The notes under the pieces were generated by a model. That model had not been told where the DNA came from and did no database searches. It saw only the letters and a list, made by a program, of their open reading frames with translations. Made by a program: the position numbers and the translations under genes. From Micromonospora ferruginea (GTDB lineage: Bacteria > Actinomycetota > Actinomycetes > Mycobacteriales > Micromonosporaceae), in contig NZ_CP059322.2 of assembly GCF_013694245.2 (NCBI RefSeq), positions 1,174,001-1,238,000 on the forward strand: 64,000 nucleotides of DNA, written 5' to 3'. Within the stretch, counting starts at the first letter, position 1. Each line of letters opens with the position of its first letter. Positions 8,973-16,278 of the stretch are shown here, piece after piece.

Positions 8973-9425
8973 ATGACCGTGCAGACCGAGAACATTCCGG
9001 ACCGGACGGCCTTCGCCCGGGTGTACGCCGAGGTCCAGCAGTTCTACGCATGGCACATGCACCTGCTGGACAGCGGCGCGGCGCGGGAGTGGGCCGACAC
9101 GTTCACCCCGGACGGCGTGTTCGCGCCACCGTCGGCCCCCCGGCCGATCGTCGGGCGGGACGCGCTGGCGGCCGGGGCGGAACAGGCCCACGCCGAGCTG
9201 CGCCGCAAGGGCGAACAGCACCGGCACCTGCTGCTGTCGGTGAACGTCCGGCCGCAGGACGACGGGTCGTTGACGGTCCGCAGCTACGCGCAGATCATCG
9301 CCACGCCCCGCGACGGCGAGCCGCGCCTGCACCTCATGTGCGTCACGCACGACGTGCTGGTGCGCGGCGCCGACGGGCAGCTCCTGGTCCGGCACCGCCG
9401 GGTCACCCGGGACGACCGGACCTGA
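8973..9425 (+). CDS. SnoaL-like/NTF2-fold protein
   Basis: A 150-residue protein of the SnoaL_4 type. An N-terminal helix (Y-A-W-H-M-H-L-L-D) is followed by W-A-D-T-F-T-P-D-G-V-F, a conserved bend of this fold, and strands ending in R-H-R-R-V-T-R-D. Family members include ring-hydroxylating dioxygenase small subunits, cyclases and isomerases. ATG 8973 is selected; GGAGAGAGGG lies upstream. It is monocistronic and ends at a 14-bp hairpin. A tailoring role in the adjacent cluster is plausible but not proven. Confidence 0.7.
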   Translation: MTVQTENIPDRTAFARVYAEVQQFYAWHMHLLDSGAAREWADTFTPDGVFAPPSAPRPIVGRDALAAGAEQAHAELRRKGEQHRHLLLSVNVRPQDDGSLTVRSYAQIIATPRDGEPRLHLMCVTHDVLVRGADGQLLVRHRRVTRDDRT

Positions 9426-9435
9426 CCCACCGGCT

Positions 9436-9480
9436 CCGTGACCCGGCGGTGCGTAGGGAAGCCGCGCCGCCGGGTCACGG
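9436..9480 (+). terminator. 14-bp perfect hairpin between convergent genes
   Basis: CCGTGACCCGGCGG (9436-9449) pairs exactly with CCGCCGGGTCACGG (9467-9480) across a 17-nt loop. It separates the SnoaL-like gene and the convergent epimerase gene. Confidence 0.65.
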
Positions 9481-9486
9481 TCGTGT

Positions 9487-10062
9487 TCAGATCGTCGGCA
9501 GCAGGCCGGCCCGCCGTGCCTCGCGCAACGTCGGCGCGGCGAGGTCGCGCTCCGAGACGATCGGCTCCGGTTCGGCCGGCCACGGCAGGCCCAGGTCGGC
9601 GTCGAAGGGGTGGACGGTCAGCTCACGGTCCGGCACGTACTCGACGTCGCACAGGTAGAGCATCACCGCGCCCTCGGTGAGGGACACGAAGGAGTGCCCG
9701 AAGCCGCGCGGCACGTACAGCGCGTGCGGCGCGTCCTGGTCGAGCCGGGTGGCCGTCCACCGGCCGAACGTCGGTGAGTCGACGCGCAGGTCGACCACGC
9801 AGTCGAGCACCGCGCCGTGCACGCAGGACACCACCTTGGTCTGTCCCGGGCCGTCCGGGAAGTAGTGCACGCCCCGGATCACCCCCCGGCGTGACACCGA
9901 GAGGCTGGCCTGCGTCACCGGCAGGTCGACGCCGGTCGCCGCGGCGAGGGTGCTGGCCCGGAACACCTCGACGAAGTGGCCGCGGACGTCGGGGCGGGGG
10001 GTCAGCGGCGCGCTCCAGATCTCCGGCAGGCGCGTGCCGGAGGTGACGGGTGGAGGGGTCAT
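9487..10062 (-). CDS. dTDP-4-dehydro-6-deoxyhexose 3,5-epimerase (RmlC-like)
   Basis: A 191-residue cupin of the RmlC family. R-G-V-H-Y-F holds the catalytic His66, followed by Q-T-K-V-V, a D-C-V-V-D-L-R core, Y-V-P-R-G-F-G-H-S-F and Tyr136 in a short Y-L-C-D-V-E-Y strand. The enzyme epimerises C-3/C-5 (or C-5 only) of a dTDP-4-keto sugar and so commits it to the L series. ATG at 10062 has GGAGCC upstream and gives the family length. It is divergent from the P450-like/glycosyltransferase operon, consistent with deoxysugar assembly together with the genes at 12575 and 20431. Confidence 0.88.
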   Translation of the reverse strand: MTPPPVTSGTRLPEIWSAPLTPRPDVRGHFVEVFRASTLAAATGVDLPVTQASLSVSRRGVIRGVHYFPDGPGQTKVVSCVHGAVLDCVVDLRVDSPTFGRWTATRLDQDAPHALYVPRGFGHSFVSLTEGAVMLYLCDVEYVPDRELTVHPFDADLGLPWPAEPEPIVSERDLAAPTLREARRAGLLPTI

Positions 10063-10117
10063 GACGGCTCCGATCAGTCGAAGGGCCCGCCAACGGTTGC
10101 CGCCCCGGCTCGAGGGA

Positions 10118-10134
10118 CGGTCCAGATCGGACCG
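10118..10134. promoter_or_regulatory. Short inverted repeat in the divergent epimerase/P450-like promoter region
   Basis: CGGTCC-AGATC-GGACCG forms a 6-5-6 inverted repeat midway between the two divergent starts. It could be an operator; nothing else of note is seen in this 185-bp gap. Confidence 0.3.
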
Positions 10135-10247
10135 CCGGCCGGCGGCGTCCAGCCGGGCTGGGGCGGTTCTCGAGGGGCCACCGGCAGGGTGGGGCACCGA
10201 CCGGCCGCGACGTCCCGCGGCGGGACCGGACACGAGGAGGGTGCGGG

Positions 10248-11258
10248 GTGCGGCAGGCACGACGGCGACGCGAACCCGAGGCGGACCAGCGGCTCCTGCG
10301 CCGGCTCCAGCTCACCGAAGGACTGCTCTGGCTGCACGCCGCCCGGGGCGACCCGTACGCCCGGTTGCTGTGCGGGCTGCCCGGCGGTGAGCCGGAGCGG
10401 CTGCGGGAGCGGGGACCGCTGTGGCGGGCCGCCACCGGCGACTGGCTGGTCACCGACCACGCGGGGGCGGCGCGCGCGACGGCCGGCGGGCACGTCGTTC
10501 CCACCACGCCGTTCGACCTGCCCGCCGACCCGCCCGGCGCCCCGACCCCGCCCGCGCCCGATCTCGGGACGCTGCCCGACCGCGGTGACCTGGCCGCCGT
10601 CGTCCGGCGTGACGTCGTCCGGGTGCTGGCCGGCGGGGACGCCGGCACGGCGGCGCTGCTGGCGGACGTGGAGCCGGCGGTGGACGCGGCGCTGCGCGCG
10701 CCGGCCCCGGTCCCGGCCGTCCGGCTGGCCGAGGCCGGCGCGGAGCTGTCCGAGCGCACCGACCGGCCGCTGCTCGCGGCGACCGGCGTGCGGCTGGCCA
10801 CCACCCTGGTGCTCAACGCCGTCGCGGCGCTGCTCGGCGCCGGCGGCTGGTCCCGGCTGGCCGCCGAGCCGGGCTTCGCGGCCCGGGTGGTGACCGAGAC
10901 GTGGCGGTACGCGCCGCCGCTGCGGCTGTGGCCGGCCCGCGTGGAGGCCGCCCCGGCCTGGGGTCGCGGGCTGCTGGCCCCCGGCGACCGGATGGTGGTG
11001 GTGCTCGCCACCGCCAACCGGGACGGCACGGTGTTCGCCGACCCGGACCGGTTCGACCCGGACCGCCCGGCCGCGCCGGTGCTGACCCCGGGCGGCCCAT
11101 GGGCCGGCCCGGTCGGCTTCGCCCGGTGGTACGCCGAGGCGCTGCTGCCCCGGCTCGCCGCCGCCGCGCCCGGGTTGCGGCCCGACGGGTCGCCGGTGCG
11201 GCCCGGCCGCGCGCCGGTGACCGGCACGGCGGTGCGGTTCCCGGTGCGGGTGATCTGA
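10248..11258 (+). CDS. Heme-less cytochrome P450-like glycosyltransferase activator (EryCII/DesVIII type)
   Basis: A 336-residue P450-derived protein. The K-helix E-x-x-R remains (E-T-W-R, Glu217/Arg220) followed by the aromatic/Pro meander (D-P-D-R-F-D-P-D-R-P). The Cys-ligand loop (F-x-x-G-x-x-x-C-x-G) is gone, replaced by a short G-P-W-A-G-P-V-G turn, so it cannot bind heme as an oxygenase. Such proteins are known partners (EryCII, DesVIII, AknT) that stabilise macrolide/anthracycline glycosyltransferases, and one is encoded immediately downstream. GAGGAGGG before GTG 10248 supports the start. It should act as an auxiliary subunit, not a catalyst. Confidence 0.88.
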   Translation: MRQARRRREPEADQRLLRRLQLTEGLLWLHAARGDPYARLLCGLPGGEPERLRERGPLWRAATGDWLVTDHAGAARATAGGHVVPTTPFDLPADPPGAPTPPAPDLGTLPDRGDLAAVVRRDVVRVLAGGDAGTAALLADVEPAVDAALRAPAPVPAVRLAEAGAELSERTDRPLLAATGVRLATTLVLNAVAALLGAGGWSRLAAEPGFAARVVTETWRYAPPLRLWPARVEAAPAWGRGLLAPGDRMVVVLATANRDGTVFADPDRFDPDRPAAPVLTPGGPWAGPVGFARWYAEALLPRLAAAAPGLRPDGSPVRPGRAPVTGTAVRFPVRVI

Positions 11259-11279
11259 GACCGAGGAGAGGAGAACCGG

Positions 11280-12575
11280 ATGCGGGTCCTGTTCGTCTGC
11301 ATGCCGCACCCCACCCACTGGTTTCCGCTGGTGCCGCTGGCCTGGGCGCTGCGGAGCGCCGGGCACGAGGTCCGGGTGGCCGGCCAGCCCGATCTGACCG
11401 ACGCGGTCACCGGCAGCGGGCTGACCGCCGTGCCGGTCGGCGACGCCGAGTGGTACGCCACCGACCCGTGGGCACCGGAGCTGCTCGGCGAGCTGCTGGC
11501 CGCGGGCGGCTCCGAGCACGTGCAGCACTTCGACTTCGCGCGCGCCGACCCGGCCGGCTGGGACTGGGCCGGCCTGCTCGGCCTGGAGAAGGTGATGATC
11601 GGCGCGTTGTTCGCCTCGTTCAACACCGACCCGATGATCGACGACCTGGTGGCGTTCGCCCGCTCGTGGGGGCCCGACCTGGTGATCTGGGAACCGTTCA
11701 CGCTGGCCGGCGCGGTCGTCGCGACGGTGCTCGGGGTGCCGCACGCCCGGCTCGTCTACGGCCCGGACATCACGCTGCGGGCGCGGCAGGAGTTCCTGCG
11801 GCTGGCGGCCCGGCGGGACCCGGCCGACCGGGAGGACCCGACCGCGGAGTGGCTGTCCGCGGTGCTGGCCCGCCACGGCGCCCGCTACGACGAGACGGTG
11901 CGCACCGGCCACTTCACCATCGACACCACGCCGCCGGGCACCCGGCTGCCGCTGGACCGGACGACGGTCGGGATGCGGCACGTGCCGTACAACGGGCCGG
12001 CCGTGGTGCCGGACTGGCTGCGGGTCCCGCCGTCGCGGCCGCGGGTCTGCCTCACGCTCGGTGTCTCCGGCGAGATGGACCGGTCGGCCGCGTCCGTCGG
12101 TGAGCTGCTCGCCGGCATGGCGGACCTCGACGTGGAGATCGTCGCCACGCTCGACGCGGCGCACCGGGAGCAGGTGGGCCGGCTGCCGGCAAACACCCGG
12201 GTGGTGGACTTCGTGCCGCTGCACGACCTGCTGCCGACGTGCGCCGCGATCGTGCACCACGGCGGCGTGGGCACCCGGGCCGCCGCCGAGACGCACGGCG
12301 TGCCGCAGCTCATGATCGCGTACGGCTGGGACACCCTCGCCAAGGCGCGCCGCACCGAGGAGCTGGGCGCCGGCCTGTGCCTGCCGGCGGCGGAGGCCAC
12401 CGTGGACGCGGTCCGGGCCGCCGTGCTGCGGCTGCTCACCGACCCGGCGCTGCGGGCCGGGGCGCGCGCGTTGCGCGACGAGGCGACGGCCCAGCCCACC
12501 CCGGCCGACGTGGTGCCGGTGCTGGAGAAGATGGTCCTGGAGCACCGGGTCACGGCCGGCGGGGAGCGGCGCTGA
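11280..12575 (+). CDS. Activator-dependent glycosyltransferase (GT1, EryCIII/DesVII-like)
   Basis: A 431-residue GT-B enzyme. The N-terminal acceptor half has M-R-V-L-F-V and a G-H-E-V-R-V-A-G-Q-P pattern. The C-terminal half carries the nucleotide-sugar signature H-H-G-G-V-G-T-R-A-A-A-E-T-H-G-V-P-Q (about 326-343). This architecture matches antibiotic glycosyltransferases that need a P450-like activator, here encoded just upstream (21-nt gap, GAGGAGAGGAG before ATG 11280). It should transfer the deoxysugar made by neighbouring enzymes to an aglycone that is not encoded in the window. The stop overlaps the next start (TGATG). Confidence 0.92.
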   Translation: MRVLFVCMPHPTHWFPLVPLAWALRSAGHEVRVAGQPDLTDAVTGSGLTAVPVGDAEWYATDPWAPELLGELLAAGGSEHVQHFDFARADPAGWDWAGLLGLEKVMIGALFASFNTDPMIDDLVAFARSWGPDLVIWEPFTLAGAVVATVLGVPHARLVYGPDITLRARQEFLRLAARRDPADREDPTAEWLSAVLARHGARYDETVRTGHFTIDTTPPGTRLPLDRTTVGMRHVPYNGPAVVPDWLRVPPSRPRVCLTLGVSGEMDRSAASVGELLAGMADLDVEIVATLDAAHREQVGRLPANTRVVDFVPLHDLLPTCAAIVHHGGVGTRAAAETHGVPQLMIAYGWDTLAKARRTEELGAGLCLPAAEATVDAVRAAVLRLLTDPALRAGARALRDEATAQPTPADVVPVLEKMVLEHRVTAGGERR

Positions 12576-14056
12576 TGGCGGCGTCGCGGCGTCGCCTGCG
12601 CCTGGTCGCCCGTCCGGTGCCGGGCGGGCAGGCGACCGACCGGGCCGCCTCGGCCGACCGGATCGCCCGCTCGGCCGCCCATCCCGGTGACGGGGTGGCC
12701 GCCGTGCTCGGCTGGCTCGCGGACCTCGCCGAGCGGAGCTGGACCACCGCCGAGCGGGTGCCGTTGGAGGACCTGGTGGGCTGGTCGGCGGTCCCCGGCC
12801 GCGGGGACCTGGTGCACCGCACCGGCCGGTTCTACCGGATCCACGGCCTCGACGTGACCGCGCCGGACGGTCCGGTGCCGCACTGGCGGCAGCCGGTCAT
12901 CGACCAGCCCGAGGTGGGCGTGCTCGGCCTGCTGGCCCGGGAGTTCGACGGCGTGCTGCACTTCCTGGTGCAGGCGAAGGCGGAGCCCGGAAACGTCAAC
13001 GGGCTGCAGATCTCGCCCACCGTGCAGGCGACCCGGAGCAACTACACCGGCGCGCACGGCGGCCGGGCGGTGCCCTACCTGGAATACTTCCGCGACCGGG
13101 AACGGCACCGGGTGATCGCCGACGTGCGCCAGTCCGAGCAGGGTGCCTGGTTCCATCGCAAGCGCAACCGCAACATGGTCGTCGAGGTGCGCGAGGACCT
13201 GCCGGTACGGCCGGGCTTCCGCTGGCTGACGCTCGGCCAGTTGCACCGGCTGCTCGCCGTGGACGACGTGGTCAACATGGACACCCGTACCGTGCTGGCC
13301 TGCCTGCCGCTGACCGGGGTGACACCGGACGAGCCGCCCGACCCGCTGCCCACCGACGACCGGTTCCGGGCGGCGCTGCGCCGCTCGGCCCGCGCGGCCT
13401 CGGCCGCGCTGTCGGCGGAGCTGCTGAGCTGGGTCACCGACCGGCGCAGCCTGACCGCCATGCAGGCCCGGCGGGTGCCGCTGGCGGAGACCCACGGATG
13501 GCGGTGGCGCGACGGGCGGATCGCGCACCACCGTGGCCGTTTCTTCGAGGTGGTGGGCGTGGCGGTACGCGCCCGGGGCCGGGAGGTCGACGGCTGGACC
13601 CAGCCGATGATCGAGGCGGTCGGCACCGGTGTCGTCGCGTTCCTGGTCCGCCGCGTCGGCGGGGTGCTGCACGTGCTCGTGCACGCCCGGGCCGAGCCCG
13701 GTTCCGTCGACGTGGTGGAGCTGGCCCCGACCGTGCAGTGCCAGCCGGACAACTACCTCGACCTGCCGGCCGGGGCCCGGCCGCCGTACCTCGACGAGGT
13801 GTTGGACGCGCCGCCGGAGCGGGTGCGGTTCGCGGCCACGCTCTCCGAGGAGGGCGGGCGGTTCTTCCACACCCGCAACCGCTACCTGGTGGTGGAGGTC
13901 GGACCGCGCGGGGTGCCGACGCACCCCGACTACCGCTGGGTGACGGTGCGCCAGCTCGACGCGTTGCTGCGCCACAGCCACTACCTCAACGTCCAGGCCC
14001 GCAGCCTGGTCGCCTGCCTGCACAGCCTCCGGCACCCGAACAGAGGAGAGTCATGA
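12575..14056 (+). CDS. dTDP-hexose 2,3-dehydratase (EvaA/TylX3-like)
   Basis: A 493-residue enzyme built of two homologous halves, each with the Q-P-[VM]-I patch, a G-V-L-H-[FV]-L-V-x-A-[KR]-A-E-P-G strand and a P-T-V-Q-[AC] loop (about 107-155 and 350-400). This duplication and length are diagnostic of NDP-hexose 2,3-dehydratases, which eliminate the C-2 hydroxyl from dTDP-4-keto-6-deoxyglucose to give the 3,4-diketo-2,6-dideoxy sugar. That product needs a C-3 ketoreductase, found at 20431-21414. The ATG overlaps the upstream stop, so it is translationally coupled to the glycosyltransferase; the stop overlaps the E1-alpha start (ATGA). Confidence 0.92.
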   Translation: MAASRRRLRLVARPVPGGQATDRAASADRIARSAAHPGDGVAAVLGWLADLAERSWTTAERVPLEDLVGWSAVPGRGDLVHRTGRFYRIHGLDVTAPDGPVPHWRQPVIDQPEVGVLGLLAREFDGVLHFLVQAKAEPGNVNGLQISPTVQATRSNYTGAHGGRAVPYLEYFRDRERHRVIADVRQSEQGAWFHRKRNRNMVVEVREDLPVRPGFRWLTLGQLHRLLAVDDVVNMDTRTVLACLPLTGVTPDEPPDPLPTDDRFRAALRRSARAASAALSAELLSWVTDRRSLTAMQARRVPLAETHGWRWRDGRIAHHRGRFFEVVGVAVRARGREVDGWTQPMIEAVGTGVVAFLVRRVGGVLHVLVHARAEPGSVDVVELAPTVQCQPDNYLDLPAGARPPYLDEVLDAPPERVRFAATLSEEGGRFFHTRNRYLVVEVGPRGVPTHPDYRWVTVRQLDALLRHSHYLNVQARSLVACLHSLRHPNRGES

Positions 14057-15099
14057 CCGCTGCCCCCGCCGACACCGTGCCGGCGCCCGTCCCGGCCGAC
14101 GGCGCCGCGCCCACCGGCCCCGAACCGGCCGGTCCGGAGGCCGCGCTGATCCGGGACATGGTGCGCATCCGCTGCGTCGAGGAGGAACTCTGCGACCGGT
14201 ACCGCGACGACCAGGAGATGCGGACCCCCACCCACTTCTCGATCGGCCAGGAGGCGACGGCGGTGGGCGTCGCCGCCGCGACCGGGCCGGACGACCTGGT
14301 CTACACCGGGCACCGGTCGCACGCCCCGTACCTCGCCATGGGTGGTGACCTGCGGGCCATGGTGGCCGAGCTGTACGGCCGGGAGTCCGGCTGCGCGCGC
14401 GGTCGCGGCGGGTCGATCCACCTGGTCGACCGGTCGGCCGGGTTCGCCGGCTCGGCGGCCATCCTCGGCGAGATGATCTCGGTCGCGGTGGGCGCCGGCT
14501 GGTCCGCGGCGCTGCGGGGGCGGCCCCAGGTCGCGCTGACCTTCTTCGGCGACGGCGCCACCGAGGAGGGGGTGTTCCACGAGGCGGTCAACTTCGCCCA
14601 GGTGCACCGGGTGCCGGTGGTGTTCCTCTGCGAGAACAACCTCTACTCGATCTCGTCGCCGCTGGGCCAGCGGCAGCCGGCCGGGTCGACCATCACCGAC
14701 CGGGTCACCGCGTACGGGCTGTGGGCCCGCTCGGTCGACGGCAACGACGTGTACGCGGTGCGGGCCGCCGCCCGCGCCGCCGTGCAGCGGTGCCGGACCG
14801 GCGCCGGCCCGGCCTTCCTGGAGCTGCACACCTACCGGTGGCGCGAGCACGTGGGCCCGGGGTGGGACCACGACCACGGGTACCGCTCCCGGGAGGAGAT
14901 CGACGCGTGGATGGCGCGGTGCCCGATCCGCCGGGCGGTCGAGGTGGCCCGGCCGACGCAGCCGGGCCTGGACGACTGGGTGCGGGAGTGGGAGCGGCGG
15001 TACCGCGCCGAGGTGCGCGACGCGGTCCGGGTGGCACGGGCGGCCGCCTGGCCGCCGGTGTCCACGTTGGTCGACGGCGCGTACGGCGCCGGTCGCTGA
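14053..15099 (+). CDS. Thiamine-diphosphate E1 alpha subunit (2-oxoacid dehydrogenase/acyltransferase type)
   Basis: A 348-residue E1-alpha homologue. The ThDP-binding segment runs from G-D-G-A-T (166-170) to E-N-N-L-Y (194-198), with G-H-R-S-H-A-P-Y-L earlier and the G-R-G-G-S-I-H substrate loop. No E2 or E3 gene is adjacent, so a full dehydrogenase complex is unlikely. In avilamycin and trioxacarcin/kosinostatin-type clusters such E1 pairs transfer a pyruvate-derived two-carbon unit to a dTDP-4-keto sugar. The position between the 2,3-dehydratase (ATGA overlap) and E1-beta supports that role. AGAGGAGAG precedes ATG 14053. Confidence 0.85.
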   Translation: MTAAPADTVPAPVPADGAAPTGPEPAGPEAALIRDMVRIRCVEEELCDRYRDDQEMRTPTHFSIGQEATAVGVAAATGPDDLVYTGHRSHAPYLAMGGDLRAMVAELYGRESGCARGRGGSIHLVDRSAGFAGSAAILGEMISVAVGAGWSAALRGRPQVALTFFGDGATEEGVFHEAVNFAQVHRVPVVFLCENNLYSISSPLGQRQPAGSTITDRVTAYGLWARSVDGNDVYAVRAAARAAVQRCRTGAGPAFLELHTYRWREHVGPGWDHDHGYRSREEIDAWMARCPIRRAVEVARPTQPGLDDWVREWERRYRAEVRDAVRVARAAAWPPVSTLVDGAYGAGR

Positions 15100-15118
15100 G
15101 CCGGGGAAGGGGAGCGTG

Positions 15119-16153
15119 ATGCGGGAACTGACGTACTGGCAGGCGATCAGCGAGGCCACCGTGCAGTGCATGGCGGAGGACCCGACCGTGCTGGTGCTGG
15201 GGGAGGGGGTGGACGACCACAAGGGCACGTTCGGCACCACGAAGACCGCCTTCGAGCGGTACGGCGCGGCGCGGGTGGTCGACGTGCCGAACTCGGAGAA
15301 CGCCTGCGCCGGCATCGCGATCGGCGCGGCGGCCAACGGGATGCGTCCGCTGGTGGTGCACACCCGGGCGGACTTCATGTTCCTGGCCATGGACGCGCTG
15401 GTGAACCTGGCCGCGAAGTGGCGCTACATGTACGGCGACCAGGGCGGCGCGCCGGTGGTGACCCGGGGCGTGGTGGGCCGGGGCTGGGGGCAGGGCGCCA
15501 CCCACTCGCAGAGCCCGCACGCGACGTTCGGCCACTACGCCGGCCTGTACGTGGCCACGCCCGCGTCGCCGGCGGACGCGAAGGGCCTGCTGGTGCAGGC
15601 GCTGCGCGGGGACACCCCGGTGGTGCTGATCGAGAACCGCAACCTCTACCCGATGACCGGGCCGGTGCCGGAGGAGCCGGAGCCGGTGCCGTTCGGGGTG
15701 GGCCGGATCGCCCGCGCCGGCGACGACGTGACGGTGGTCGCCGCCTCGCTGATGGTGGCCGAGGCGTTGCGTGCCGCCGACCAGTTGGCGACCCGGGGGG
15801 TCGGGGTGGAGGTGGTGGACGTGCGCAGCATCCGGCCGTTGGACGAGCGGATCATCTGCGAGTCGGTCGCGCGCACCGGCCGGCTCGTGGTGGCCGACAC
15901 CAGTTGGGCCCGCTACGGCTTCGCCGCGGAGGTGGCCGCCGTGGTGGCGGAGACGGTGCCGGAGGCGTTGCGCGCGCCGGTGCGCCGGGTGACGCTGCCG
16001 GACTGCCCGGCGCCGGTGTCGTGGCCGCTGGAGGAGGCGTTCCATCCGGGCGCGGACGAGATCGTCGAGGCGTGCCTGGCCCTGGTCGGTGACCGGCGCG
16101 GTGAGCTGCCGCGGTTGACCAGCGCGGCGGCCGGTTTCCACGGCCCGTACTGA
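15119..16153 (+). CDS. Thiamine-diphosphate E1 beta subunit (transketolase-like)
   Basis: A 344-residue E1-beta. L-G-E-G-V holds the Glu that activates ThDP, then N-S-E-N-A-C-A-G-I-A-I-G, H-S-Q-S-P-H-A-T-F and a transketolase C-terminal domain with V-D-V-R-S-I-R-P-L-D-E. ATG 15119 is preferred over GTG 15116 because GGAAGGGGAG ends at 15113. It pairs with the upstream alpha subunit to form an alpha2beta2 enzyme. Together they are the best candidates for attaching an acetyl branch at C-4 of the deoxysugar. A general pyruvate or branched-chain oxidation role is the alternative but lacks E2/E3 neighbours. Confidence 0.85.
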   Translation: MRELTYWQAISEATVQCMAEDPTVLVLGEGVDDHKGTFGTTKTAFERYGAARVVDVPNSENACAGIAIGAAANGMRPLVVHTRADFMFLAMDALVNLAAKWRYMYGDQGGAPVVTRGVVGRGWGQGATHSQSPHATFGHYAGLYVATPASPADAKGLLVQALRGDTPVVLIENRNLYPMTGPVPEEPEPVPFGVGRIARAGDDVTVVAASLMVAEALRAADQLATRGVGVEVVDVRSIRPLDERIICESVARTGRLVVADTSWARYGFAAEVAAVVAETVPEALRAPVRRVTLPDCPAPVSWPLEEAFHPGADEIVEACLALVGDRRGELPRLTSAAAGFHGPY

Positions 16154-16195
16154 CCGGGCACGACCGCGTCCGTCCCGGCCGGACGGCTCCGTCGG

Positions 16196-16221
16196 GTACT
16201 CTACGGTACGTTGTACGCTAG
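16196..16221 (+). promoter_or_regulatory. Promoter/operator of the SNF2-SWIM pair, TACGGTACG core
   Basis: The TACGGTACG core (16202-16210) is followed by TGTACGCTAG (16212-16221), which is identical to 3031-3040 before the ABC exporter. It lies 57 nt before the GTG of the helicase gene and starts a new unit after the E1 genes. Confidence 0.55.
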
Positions 16222-16278
16222 ACGGGCGGGCGACCGGCGGGTGGCTGCCGCCCGCGTCGACAATCGGGAGGTATCAGG

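Noticed and set aside
14053..16153. E1 alpha/beta as a housekeeping pyruvate dehydrogenase
   Set aside because: No E2 or E3 genes follow, and both genes are translationally coupled to deoxysugar genes. Not excluded, but less likely.
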